Positions 30,720 through 40,165 of a stretch of DNA of 64,000 nt are shown piece after piece. The notes beneath the pieces were generated by a model. It was not told where the DNA came from, made no database searches, and saw only the letters and a list, made by a program, of their open reading frames with translations. How positions within the stretch are numbered: position 1 is the first letter of the stretch; each line of letters begins with the position of its first letter. Source of the stretch: Bradyrhizobium elkanii USDA 76 (GTDB lineage Bacteria; Pseudomonadota; Alphaproteobacteria; Rhizobiales; Xanthobacteraceae); contig NZ_CP066356.1 of NCBI RefSeq assembly GCF_023278185.1, positions 4,766,001-4,830,000 on the forward strand, given 5' to 3'. Both the position numbers and the translations under genes were made by a program.

Positions 30720-31325
30720 TCAAAACCGCTTGCTGAGGAATTTCGATCCCTTCAGCCCGTAGCGCCAGGGCAGGTCGACGGCCTTGGTGATGCCGATCCG
30801 CACCCCGGTGATGATTTCGGGCGCTTCGGTCCGCGCATGGAGCGCGATCGGGGCGCGGTCCAGCGGCAATTCGCTGTGCGCGATGGTGATGCCGAGCGCC
30901 TCGCAGAGCTTGCCGGGCCCCGAGCACAGCGCGCGCGCGTCCTCCAGCCCGCGCCGCCGGCGCATCGCCGCGAGCCCGTGGGTCGGCTCGAGCGCGCGGA
31001 TCAGCACGGCGCTGGCGGAGCCCGCTTCTTCGCAGACGAAATTGACGCACCAATGGATGCCGTAGGAGCGGTAGACGTAGGAGAAGCCCGGCGGACCGAA
31101 CATCACCTGGTTGCGCGGGGTCGGCCCGCGGTAGGAATGCGCTGCCGGGTCGGTGTGATGATAGGCCTCGACCTCGGTGATGATGCCGCCGGCGCCGCCG
31201 ACCAGGAAGGTCGCGCCGATCAGGTCGGGGGCGACCTCGTGGACGCTGCGATCGAAGAAGGAGCGTTTCAGCGCCTTGCCGAGACGCGGCGCGGTCGCGC
31301 GGGTGGATCGGGGTTTTTGAGGCAT
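30720..31325 (-). CDS. DNA-3-methyladenine glycosylase (AAG/Mpg family)
   Basis: A 201-aa monofunctional glycosylase that removes alkylated purines from DNA. Family features are [23 protein letters not shown], with the catalytic-type glutamate in [26 protein letters not shown] and [11 protein letters not shown]. The ATG at 31325 ([10 protein letters not shown]) is preferred; the open frame continues to 31421, but that part overlaps the lipA upstream region and is unlike the family. Convergent with valS, 18 nt apart. Confidence 0.9.
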   Translation of the reverse strand: MPQKPRSTRATAPRLGKALKRSFFDRSVHEVAPDLIGATFLVGGAGGIITEVEAYHHTDPAAHSYRGPTPRNQVMFGPPGFSYVYRSYGIHWCVNFVCEEAGSASAVLIRALEPTHGLAAMRRRRGLEDARALCSGPGKLCEALGITIAHSELPLDRAPIALHARTEAPEIITGVRIGITKAVDLPWRYGLKGSKFLSKRF

Positions 31326-31424
31326 TTTGAGGTGGGAATCGGCATGGAACGGACCGCAAGACTGCCAATATATGGGCTGGTCTGCTAGGGTCGCGGGGCG
31401 GGTTGCGAGCCGCGTCAACACCGA

Positions 31425-31453
31425 TTACCTAAGCCCTTGGTTCGGAGCATGAT
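31425..31453 (+). promoter_or_regulatory. possible lipA promoter
   Basis: TTACCT at 31425-31430, 17 nt, CATGAT at 31448-31453. It has the same layout and the same TAAGCCCTTG core as the tRNA-Cys promoter, but the -10 is weak. The -10 lies inside the repeat at 31444-31520. Confidence 0.3.
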
Positions 31454-31520
31454 CTCCAGCGCAAACCCGTTCCGGGTTCGTCGCGGGAAAACCGGCCTCC
31501 ACTTTTCCGGACTTTGCTCC
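31444..31520. repeat. short rhizobial-type repeat in the lipA leader
   Basis: Inverted ends GGAGCA (31444-31449) and TGCTCC (31515-31520) enclose GATCT...AAAACCGG..CCACTTTTCCGG, a pattern I recognise from dispersed Rhizobiales repeats that pair GCATGAT with ATCATGC. This copy is degenerate. Confidence 0.45.
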
Positions 31521-31538
31521 CGCGACTTGCAGGCATCC

Positions 31539-32498
31539 ATGGTCACCATCGTCGACACCATTTCCACCACTCAGCTCCGCCCGCGGCACCCCGAAAAGGT
31601 GAACCGGCCGGATGCCGTGTCGCCGCCGAAGCCGGACTGGATCCGCGTCCGCGCGCCGAACACGCGCGGCTATGCGGATACGCGCCGGATCGTGAAGGAG
31701 AACGGCCTCGTCACGGTGTGCGAAGAGGCGGGCTGCCCCAATATCGGTGAGTGCTGGGACAAGAAGCACGCCACCTTCATGATCATGGGCGACACCTGCA
31801 CGCGCGCCTGCGCGTTCTGCAACGTCAAGACCGGCATGCCCGGCGCGCTCGAGGCGAGCGAGCCGGAATACGTCGCGGAGGCAACCGCCAAGCTCGGGCT
31901 CAGTCATGTCGTGGTCACCTCGGTCGACCGCGACGATCTCGCCGACGGCGGCGCCGAGCATTTTGCCGAGACGATCCGTGCCATCCGCGCGCGCTGCCCG
32001 ACCACCACGATCGAGATCCTGACACCGGACTTCCTGCGCAAGGACGGCGCGCTGGAGCGCGTGGTCGCGGCCAAGCCCGACGTCTTCAACCACAATCTGG
32101 AAACCGTGCCGTCGCGCTATCTGACGGTCCGTCCCGGCGCTCGCTATTTCCATTCGATCCGGCTGCTGCAGCGGGTCAAGGAGATCGACCCGACCATCTT
32201 CACCAAGTCGGGCATCATGGTCGGCCTCGGCGAGGAACGGCACGAGGTGCTGCAGGTGATGGACGATCTGCGCTCGGCCGAAGTCGATTTCTTGACCATC
32301 GGCCAGTATTTGCAGCCGACCCGCAAGCATCACGCCGTGATGCGCTATGTGACGCCGGACGAGTTCGCAGGCTACGAGCGGGTCGCCTATACCAAGGGCT
32401 TTTTGATGGTGTCGGCGAGCCCGCTGACGCGCTCGTCGCATCACGCCGGCGAGGATTTCGCCAAACTGCAGGCGGCGCGCACGGCCCGCGGCCGCTAG
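31539..32498 (+). CDS. lipA: lipoyl synthase
   Basis: A 319-aa radical-SAM enzyme that inserts two sulfurs into octanoyl groups on E2/GcvH proteins. The auxiliary [4Fe-4S] cysteines are C61, C66 and C72 ([12 protein letters not shown]). The radical-SAM cluster cysteines are C87, C91 and C94 (CTRACAFC). The C-terminal RSSHHAG serine motif is present. ATG 31539 ([10 protein letters not shown]) gives the usual family length; the frame extends to 31437 but covers the leader repeat. No lipB beside it. Confidence 0.95.
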   Translation: MVTIVDTISTTQLRPRHPEKVNRPDAVSPPKPDWIRVRAPNTRGYADTRRIVKENGLVTVCEEAGCPNIGECWDKKHATFMIMGDTCTRACAFCNVKTGMPGALEASEPEYVAEATAKLGLSHVVVTSVDRDDLADGGAEHFAETIRAIRARCPTTTIEILTPDFLRKDGALERVVAAKPDVFNHNLETVPSRYLTVRPGARYFHSIRLLQRVKEIDPTIFTKSGIMVGLGEERHEVLQVMDDLRSAEVDFLTIGQYLQPTRKHHAVMRYVTPDEFAGYERVAYTKGFLMVSASPLTRSSHHAGEDFAKLQAARTARGR

Positions 32499-32541
32499 AT
32501 TTTTGTAAACGGCGGTACGCCGGCGCCGTCACGCGCCGTTG

Positions 32542-32574
32542 CTTGACCGAACCTTGACCGAACCTTGACCGAAC
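32542..32574. repeat. three tandem copies of an 11-bp unit before the P-loop gene
   Basis: CTTGACCGAAC repeated exactly three times (32542-32552, 32553-32563, 32564-32574), with a partial fourth copy (CTTGG) following. It ends 14 nt before the ATG at 32589, so the array spans the expected promoter or leader. Confidence 0.85.
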
Positions 32575-32588
32575 CTTGGACTGGACCA

Positions 32589-33128
32589 ATGCAGCGCGTT
32601 CTGGTGATGGGATCGTCGGGATCCGGCAAGTCGACCTTTGCGCGGCGGCTGTCCGCGATGACAGGGATTCCGACCGTGTCGATCGATGCGCTGTTCTGGA
32701 AACCGGGCTGGATCGAGTCGGGCAGGGACGAATTCGAGCGCCGCATGACCGAAGCAGCTCGGGAGCCGCGCTGGATCATGGATGGGAACTACATGAGGCA
32801 CGGTGCGGGGGAATTGCGCCGGGAGCTCTCCGATACGATCATCTGGTTCGACCTGCCGCGGTCGACCTGCATGCTCGGTATCTTCAGGCGGATTGCCGGG
32901 AGCTATGGCCAGGTCCGCCCGGAGATGGCGGAAGGCTGCCCCGAGAAGATCGATCTCGAATTCTTCCGCTACGTCTGGACCTATCGCCAGCAGCAGCGGC
33001 CGAAGCTGATCGAGTATCTTGCCGGCTTGCGGCCTGATCAATCGCTGGTGTGCTTCACCGATCGGGCGCAGGCGGATGATTATCTGAAGCGCCTCGCACT
33101 CGGGCAAAACCGTGCGAGTATCCACTGA
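32589..33128 (+). CDS. small P-loop NTPase, adenylate-kinase-like (topology-modulation/FlaR-like)
   Basis: A 179-aa protein with Walker A GSSGSGKST at residues 8-16, then LSAMTGIPTVSIDALFWKPG and the WIMDGNY motif seen in FlaR/topology-modulation and uncharacterised AAA-like kinases. A basic region follows. No adenylate-kinase LID domain. It overlaps the next gene by 1 nt (TGATG), so the two are coupled. The exact substrate is unknown. Confidence 0.75.
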   Translation: MQRVLVMGSSGSGKSTFARRLSAMTGIPTVSIDALFWKPGWIESGRDEFERRMTEAAREPRWIMDGNYMRHGAGELRRELSDTIIWFDLPRSTCMLGIFRRIAGSYGQVRPEMAEGCPEKIDLEFFRYVWTYRQQQRPKLIEYLAGLRPDQSLVCFTDRAQADDYLKRLALGQNRASIH

Positions 33129-33595
33129 TGCCACGATTCTCAAGCAAGCGGCGGGTCCGCCACACCGCACCTCAAATGTTCGATCTGGTCGCCGACGTCG
33201 AGCGCTATCCCGAATTCGTGCCGCTGTGCCAGGCGCTCAAGATCCGCCAGCGCACGCCCAAGGACGACGGCACCGAGGTCGTGGTCGCGGACATGACGGT
33301 GTCCTTCAAGTTGGTGCGCGAAACGTTCACCAGCAGGGTGACGCTCGACCGCCCTAACCTGAAGATCCTGGTCGAATATCTGCGCGGCCCGTTCAGCAAT
33401 CTGGAGAATCGCTGGAGTTTTGAGCCGAAGTCGGAAGCCGAATGCGATGTCGGCTTCTTCCTGAACTACGAATTCAAGAGCCGGATGCTGGCAATGCTGA
33501 TGGGCTCGATGTTCGACGCTGCGTTTTCACGCTTTGCCGCGGCGTTCGAGAAGCGCGCGGATCAGGTCTACGGCAAGCCTCAGCTGTCGACGTAG
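33128..33595 (+). CDS. COQ10/RatA-type SRPBCC protein (ubiquinone-binding START domain)
   Basis: A 155-aa single-domain START-fold protein. MPRFSSKRRVRHTAPQMFDL, then VADVERYPEFVPLCQALKI and LRGPFSNLENRWSFEP are signature stretches of the COQ10/RatA family. In alphaproteobacteria these proteins are thought to assist ubiquinone function; the RatA toxin label of enterobacteria is a homology label only. It is coupled to the upstream P-loop gene. Convergent with the BA14K-like gene. Confidence 0.85.
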   Translation: MPRFSSKRRVRHTAPQMFDLVADVERYPEFVPLCQALKIRQRTPKDDGTEVVVADMTVSFKLVRETFTSRVTLDRPNLKILVEYLRGPFSNLENRWSFEPKSEAECDVGFFLNYEFKSRMLAMLMGSMFDAAFSRFAAAFEKRADQVYGKPQLST

Positions 33596-33629
33596 CGAAG
33601 CCGTCCCGTTTGCCTCCCTGGAACGCAAA

Positions 33630-33650
33630 TGCCCGGCACGAGGCCGGGCA
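33630..33650. terminator. hairpin between convergent genes
   Basis: An 8-bp stem TGCCCGGC/GCCGGGCA with loop ACGAG, placed midway between the COQ10-like and BA14K-like stop codons. No T-run, so moderate support. Confidence 0.4.
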
Positions 33651-33681
33651 CGGCGGATGATGCGGGAGAGCGTTCGCCGAC

Positions 33682-34077
33682 TTACGGGCAGGATCGCCGC
33701 ACGCCGCCGGATGCGATGTAGGTGCCCGAAGCCGGGTCGTAGGTGCGGAAACGCTGGGAGCAATAGGCGTCGTTGTTGGCCTTGGCCTGGCTCGCCGCGA
33801 TCGCGCCGCCGATGATCGCGCCGGCCGCAAGCCCGCCGATGATCGCCGCGCCGTTAGCACCACGATCGCGATAGTAACCACCGTGGTAGCCGTATCCGCC
33901 GCGATAGCCGTAGCGCGGACCACCGTGCCAGTGACGATACTGCACATGCTCGACGGAGACAGGCTCGTGCTGAAATCGCGCGGGAGCGAGCGGTGCTGCC
34001 GAGGAAGGCGCAACAGTCGACAGCGTCATGGCGCCAGCGCTGATGGCGGCCACGACCAAAGTTCCCAACTTCATCAT
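33682..34077 (-). CDS. BA14K-like secreted protein
   Basis: A 131-aa protein with a signal peptide (residues 1-27, ending SSAAPLAP), then a Gly/Tyr/His/Arg-rich segment (HGGPRYGYRGGYGYHGGYYR). A glycine-zipper-like hydrophobic stretch follows (GAAIIGGLAAGAIIGGAIAA), and the BA14K C-terminal signature NDAYCSQRFRTYDPASGTY ends the chain. BA14K is a Brucella immunoreactive, lectin-like antigen; its role here is unknown. Two adjacent ATGs: 34077, and 34074, which is better spaced from the AAGGAG. Confidence 0.8.
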   Translation of the reverse strand: MMKLGTLVVAAISAGAMTLSTVAPSSAAPLAPARFQHEPVSVEHVQYRHWHGGPRYGYRGGYGYHGGYYRDRGANGAAIIGGLAAGAIIGGAIAASQAKANNDAYCSQRFRTYDPASGTYIASGGVRRSCP

Positions 34078-34248
34078 TTTCTCCTTGTTGTGGGATTTTG
34101 CCGTTGGACGAACAATCGAAACAGCAGAGTTGGAACAACATAAAGCGGCGAAGCCGCGTCACAGTTCCATTCTAAGTGGGCGTCACTGGGCCGCAGTTGA
34201 CACAAGCCGCTATAAGGTTGGCCGAGGGCGACTCGACTTTGAGACGGC

Positions 34249-34848
34249 CTATCCGCGCGGCGGCCGGCGGCGTTTCGCAGCGTGGCTCCGCGGCGACCGA
34301 GCCACCCTTGGCCGCAACCGGCTGGCGGCCTCGCGACGCGGCTTGGCGGCTTGCGGCGGGCGCGCAAGCTCCATCAGCATGCGCAATGCTTCGACCACGG
34401 AGCGCTGCCGCACCGTACTACGGCCGATTGCGCCAAATCGCTGTTCACGATGAACGATGCGGCCGTCGCGCGCCGCGACGGCGAAATGCACCAGGCCGAC
34501 CGGCTTGCCCGGCGTCGCACCGCCAGGGCCCGCGATGCCGGTGATCGAGACCGCAAGGTCGACGCCGGCCTTTTCCAGCGCGCCGATCGCCATCGCGGTC
34601 GCGGTTTCCTTGCTCACCGCGCCGAACGTTTCCAGCGTGGCGGCCTTGACGCCGAGCATGACCCGCTTGGCCTCGTTCGAATAGGTCACGAAGCCGCGGT
34701 CGATCACGTCGGAAGAGCCGGGGATGTCGGTGAGCGCACCCGCGACCAGTCCGCCGGTGCAGGATTCGGCGGTCGCGATGGTCAGCTTGCGCATCCGGCA
34801 CAGGTCGAGCAGCGAGCGGGAGAGGGCACGAGCGTCGCTGCCGCCCAT
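34249..34848 (-). CDS. CinA C-terminal family protein (nicotinamide-nucleotide amidase type)
   Basis: A 199-aa single-domain CinA-type amidase expected to convert NMN to nicotinate mononucleotide. Signature stretches are LTIATAESCTGGLVAGALTD, SNEAKRVMLGV, and AVSITGIAGPGGATPGKPVG. The N-terminal MoaB-like domain of full-length CinA is absent, as in PncC. The last ~35 residues are strongly Arg/Pro-rich, an unusual tail. ATG 34848 follows the ispDF stop by 1 nt and has AGGAG 9 nt upstream; the in-frame GTG at 34857 would overlap ispDF. Confidence 0.87.
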   Translation of the reverse strand: MGGSDARALSRSLLDLCRMRKLTIATAESCTGGLVAGALTDIPGSSDVIDRGFVTYSNEAKRVMLGVKAATLETFGAVSKETATAMAIGALEKAGVDLAVSITGIAGPGGATPGKPVGLVHFAVAARDGRIVHREQRFGAIGRSTVRQRSVVEALRMLMELARPPQAAKPRREAASRLRPRVARSPRSHAAKRRRPPRG

Positions 34849-34849
34849 G

Positions 34850-36076
34850 TCAGGCACTCCTGCCTTTATCGTCCCAGCCTTTATCGTCCCAACCTTTATC
34901 GTCCCACGGGAGACGGACCGTGGCGCTCGCGGTTGCCGCGATGCCTTCCTCGCGGCCGGTGAAGCCGAGCCGCTCGCTGGTGGTGGCCTTGACCGCCACG
35001 CGCGAGATGTGGACGCCGGAGATCTCCGCGATCTTCGCCCGCATGGTGTCGCGCAACGGCCCGATCTTCGGCCGCTCGCAGATCAACGTCACTTCGAGAT
35101 TGGCGATCCGTCCGCCACGCGCGGTGACGCGCTCGACCGCGTATTTCAGGAACTGGTCGGAGGAGGCGCCCTTCCACTTGGCGTCGCTCGGCGGGAAATG
35201 CGAGCCGATGTCGCCGTCGGCCAGCGCGCCGAGGATCGCGTCGACCAGCGCATGCAGCCCGACATCGCCGTCGGAATGGGCCAGGAATCCCTTCGTGTGC
35301 GGCACGCGCACGCCGCAGATCATGACATGGTCACCGTCGCCAAAGGCATGCACGTCGTAGCCGGTGCCGGTTCTGATGTCGCCGAGCTGGCTTGCGAGCC
35401 GCGCTTCCTCGCGCACGAAGTCCTCGGGTGTGGTGAGTTTCATGTTGGCAGCATCACCTTCAAACGTCGCAACCGTCAATCCCGCCCACTCGGCAAGCGC
35501 CGCATCGTCCGTGAAATCGGAGCGGCCCTCGCGCGCTGCGCGACGATGCGCCTCCAATATTACGTCGAAACGAAAAGCCTGTGGTGTCTGCGCGATCCGC
35601 AGGCGCGCGCGCTCCGGCGTCGCCTCGACGTCGCCGGCATCGCCGGTGAGCTTGATCGTGTCGGTGACGGGAATCACGGGGATCGCAGCGCCGGTCCGGC
35701 CGGCCGCGGCGATCGCGCGCGAGATCACGGCTGCGGTGACGAAGGGGCGCGCGGCGTCGTGGATCAAAACGATGTCGGGCTTCTCGCTTGCAAGCGCCTC
35801 GAGCCCGGCATGGACCGAGGCCTGCCGGGTCGTGCCGCCCGGCGTCGGCGGCCGATGGCGGAGGCCTGCGACCGCTTCATCGAAAAGCGCGGTATCGTCA
35901 GGATTGACCACAGGCTGCACCGCAAACACGTCCGGGTGTCCGGAGAACGCCTCCATGGCGCGGTAGATCACCGTCTGTCCGCCGATCGTCCGGTATTGTT
36001 TCGGCCCGCCTGCGCCGGCGCGCAGTCCACGGCCGGCTGCGACAAGGATGGCTGCGGTACGCTCAGGCTTCGGCAT
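34850..36076 (-). CDS. ispDF: bifunctional IspD/IspF (MEP cytidylyltransferase / MECDP synthase)
   Basis: A 408-aa fusion for two non-consecutive steps of the MEP isoprenoid pathway. The N-terminal IspD half has [20 protein letters not shown] (CTP loop) and IHDAARPFV. The C-terminal IspF half begins about residue 245 with [11 protein letters not shown] (metal-binding Asp/His) and contains [20 protein letters not shown]. Such fusions are usual in alphaproteobacteria. The last residues are three copies of WDDKG encoded by a perfect-length 15-bp tandem repeat. The ATG at 36076 ([10 protein letters not shown]) is preferred over the extension to 36211. Divergent from dusB. Confidence 0.94.
   Translation of the reverse strand: MPKPERTAAILVAAGRGLRAGAGGPKQYRTIGGQTVIYRAMEAFSGHPDVFAVQPVVNPDDTALFDEAVAGLRHRPPTPGGTTRQASVHAGLEALASEKPDIVLIHDAARPFVTAAVISRAIAAAGRTGAAIPVIPVTDTIKLTGDAGDVEATPERARLRIAQTPQAFRFDVILEAHRRAAREGRSDFTDDAALAEWAGLTVATFEGDAANMKLTTPEDFVREEARLASQLGDIRTGTGYDVHAFGDGDHVMICGVRVPHTKGFLAHSDGDVGLHALVDAILGALADGDIGSHFPPSDAKWKGASSDQFLKYAVERVTARGGRIANLEVTLICERPKIGPLRDTMRAKIAEISGVHISRVAVKATTSERLGFTGREEGIAATASATVRLPWDDKGWDDKGWDDKGRSA
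34863..34907. repeat. 15-bp tandem repeat x3 at the 3' end of ispDF
   Basis: CCTTTATCGTCCCA plus one variable base, copied at 34863-34877, 34878-34892 and 34893-34907. In frame it encodes WDDKG repeats just before the IspDF stop codon. Confidence 0.9.
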
Positions 36077-36328
36077 TTTGAACCAGTGACAGGCGAATCG
36101 GGGATGAGGGGAACGGCGAGGATCGCCGCGCACAGCCCTTAGCATGACCGCTGCGCAAAAACAGAGCGTTTGCCGATGACTGTGGGAAAAGCAGATCTTG
36201 TTGCAGTGCACTTGTACTGGTGGTAGGAATGTCTAAACCGTAGGCATGAGCCTTGACTGCACAAGAATTGTGCGCAGAATAGACGATGTCAGCCGCAATG
36301 GCGTGGTTGACAGAACGACGAGACGGCT

Positions 36329-37363
36329 GTGACCGGCGTGCAAAGTACTCCTCGTAACCCATTGAAGATCGGCGATATTGCTGTCGCCAACCGGGTTCTC
36401 CTCGCGCCCATGTCCGGCATTACCGATGCGCCCTTCCGGCGACTCGCTGCCACTTTGGGCGCCGGCCTGGTGGTCTCCGAGATGACCGCTAGCAACGATC
36501 TGGTGAACGGCAAGCCGATGTCGAAGCTGCGTTGCGAGGCAGCCGGGGTCGGGCCGCATGTGGTCCAGCTGGCGGGCTGCGAGACCCACTGGATGGCGGA
36601 GGGCGCGCGGATCGCCGAAGGCGCCGGCGCCGACGTCATCGATATCAACATGGGCTGTCCGGCCCGCCACGTGACCGGCGGCCAGTCCGGCTCCGCCCTG
36701 ATGCGCGACCTCGACCATGCGGTGACCTTGATCGATGCGACGCTGTCGGCGGTCAAGGTGCCGGTGACGCTGAAGATGCGGCTCGGCTGGGATGACCGCT
36801 CGCTCAATGCGCCGGAACTGGCGCGCCGCGCCGAGGCCGCCGGCGTGCAGATGATCACCGTGCATGGCCGGACCCGCTGCCAGTTCTACAAGGGCGAGGC
36901 GAACTGGAACGCCGTGCGCGCCGTCAAGGACGCCGTCACCGTCCCGGTCGTGGTCAATGGCGACATCACCTCGTTCGACAAGGCTGTCAGCGCGCTCGAG
37001 ATGTCGGGTGCCGACGCCGTCATGATCGGCCGCGGCGCGCAGGGGCAGCCCTGGCTGCCGGGACAGATCGGCCGCCGCCTGGAGACCGGGATCGCCGAGG
37101 CCGCGCCGTCGCTCGCCGAGCAGCTCACGCATATTCGCGCGCTCTATGACGAGGTTTGCAGCCACTATGGCCTGCGCATCGGGCTCAAGCATGCACGCAA
37201 GCATCTCGGCTGGGCGCTGGAGGCTGCCGCGGCCTATAGCTGCGCGCCGGCCGCGACATTGAAGGCCTGGCGGCAGGCGATCCTGACCGCAGAAGAGCCG
37301 TCCAGCGTGCATCGCTCGCTCGCCGACGCCTACGACGATTTTGCCTGGAGTGCTGCCGCATGA
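36329..37363 (+). CDS. dusB: tRNA-dihydrouridine synthase DusB (NifR3)
   Basis: A 344-aa FMN enzyme that reduces uridines in the tRNA D loop. It has an N-terminal TIM barrel ([20 protein letters not shown]), the catalytic cysteine in [14 protein letters not shown] (about residue 110), [16 protein letters not shown], and [16 protein letters not shown] start at 36329, preceded by a weak ribosome-binding site. Its stop overlaps ntrB by 4 nt (ATGA). Historically this gene is nifR3, always upstream of ntrBC in rhizobia, so nitrogen regulators are co-transcribed with it. Confidence 0.94.
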
Positions 37364-38535
37364 CGTCAGCCATGGAATTCCGCCGGCCGGTGCCGACTGA
37401 CGGCGAGGCCATCCTCAATGCGCTGCCCAATCCGGTGCTGCTGGTCGCGCCCGACGGGCGGATCGTCGACGCCAATATCGCGGCCGAATCATTCTTCGAG
37501 ATCTCGACCCAGTTCCTGCGCCGGCAGTCGCTGAAGGAGTTGGTGCCGTTCGGCAGCCCGCTGCTGGCGCTGATCGAGCAGGTGCGGACGAGCGGCTCGC
37601 CGGTCAACGAATACAAGGTCGATCTCGGCACGCCGCGGATCGGCGGCGATCGCCAGGTCGATCTGCACGTCGCGCCGCTGACCGAGCGGCCCGGGCATAT
37701 CGTGGTGATGCTGCAGGAGCGCACCATCGCCGACAAGATGGATCGGCAGCTCACCCATCGCAGCGCGGCGCGCTCGGTGATCGCGCTGGCGGCGATGCTC
37801 GCCCACGAGATCAAGAACCCGCTGTCGGGCATCCGCGGCGCGGCGCAGCTTTTGGAGCAGCAGGCGTCCTCCGAGGACCGGCTCTTGACGCGGTTGATCT
37901 GCGACGAGGCGGACCGCATCGTGACGCTGGTCGACCGCATGGAAGTGTTCGGCGACGACCGCCCGGTGGCGCGCGGCCCGGTCAACATCCATTCCGTGCT
38001 CGATCATGTGAAGCGCCTGGCGCAGTCCGGCTTTGCCCGCAATGTCCGCTTCATCGAGGACTACGATCCGTCGTTGCCGCCGGTGCTGGCCAACCAGGAC
38101 CAGCTGATCCAGGTGTTCCTCAACCTCGTCAAGAACGCGGCCGAAGCGGTCGCCGATCTCGGCACCGATGCGGAGATCCAGCTCACCACGGCGTTCCGGC
38201 CGGGGGTGCGGCTGTCGGTGCCGGGCAAGAAATCGCGGGTCTCGCTGCCGCTGGAATTCTGCGTCAAGGACAACGGCTCTGGCGTCCCGGAAGACCTGCT
38301 GCCGAACCTGTTCGATCCCTTCGTCACCACCAAGCAGACCGGCAGCGGGCTCGGCCTCGCGCTGGTCGCCAAGATCGTCGGCGATCACGGCGGCATCATC
38401 GAATGCGAGTCGCAGCCGCGCAAAACCACTTTCCGTGTGCTGATGCCGATGTACAGCGCCGCCAAGCAACTCGACCAGAGCAACCGCGATGACGTTCCGG
38501 GTACGTCCTCGCCTGCCTCTCAGGATGCACGATGA
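37360..38535 (+). CDS. ntrB: nitrogen regulation sensor kinase NtrB
   Basis: A 391-aa cytosolic histidine kinase/phosphatase that controls NtrC in response to PII. It has an N-terminal PAS domain (about 15-125), the H box [20 protein letters not shown] with H149, the N box ([11 protein letters not shown]), the DNGSGVP G1 box and the [10 protein letters not shown]2 box. No membrane segment, as expected. Start overlaps dusB. Confidence 0.95.
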
Positions 38536-38544
38536 GGAACACCA

Positions 38545-39987
<1,443 letters not shown>

Positions 39988-39994
39988 AGGTTGA

Positions 39995-40014
39995 CGGGGC
40001 CGGCGCGGGCCCCG
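39995..40014. terminator. GC hairpin after ntrC
   Basis: CGGGGCC/GGCCCCG stem of 7 bp with a 6-nt loop, 7 nt after the ntrC stop. Without a T-run it may attenuate rather than end transcription between ntrBC and ntrYX. Confidence 0.35.
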
Positions 40015-40165
40015 CTGCCGTTATTGAGTAGTCACAAATGGTTTTGGGGACACGGCGCCGCACCAGGGGTTTGCGCCGCGGAAATGTCGCAATTCGGCAA
40101 CATTGTGATATGATTGCATCAGTTCGCAATTCCCGCGGGCGATCGCTCTCAGCTCAATTGCCGGT

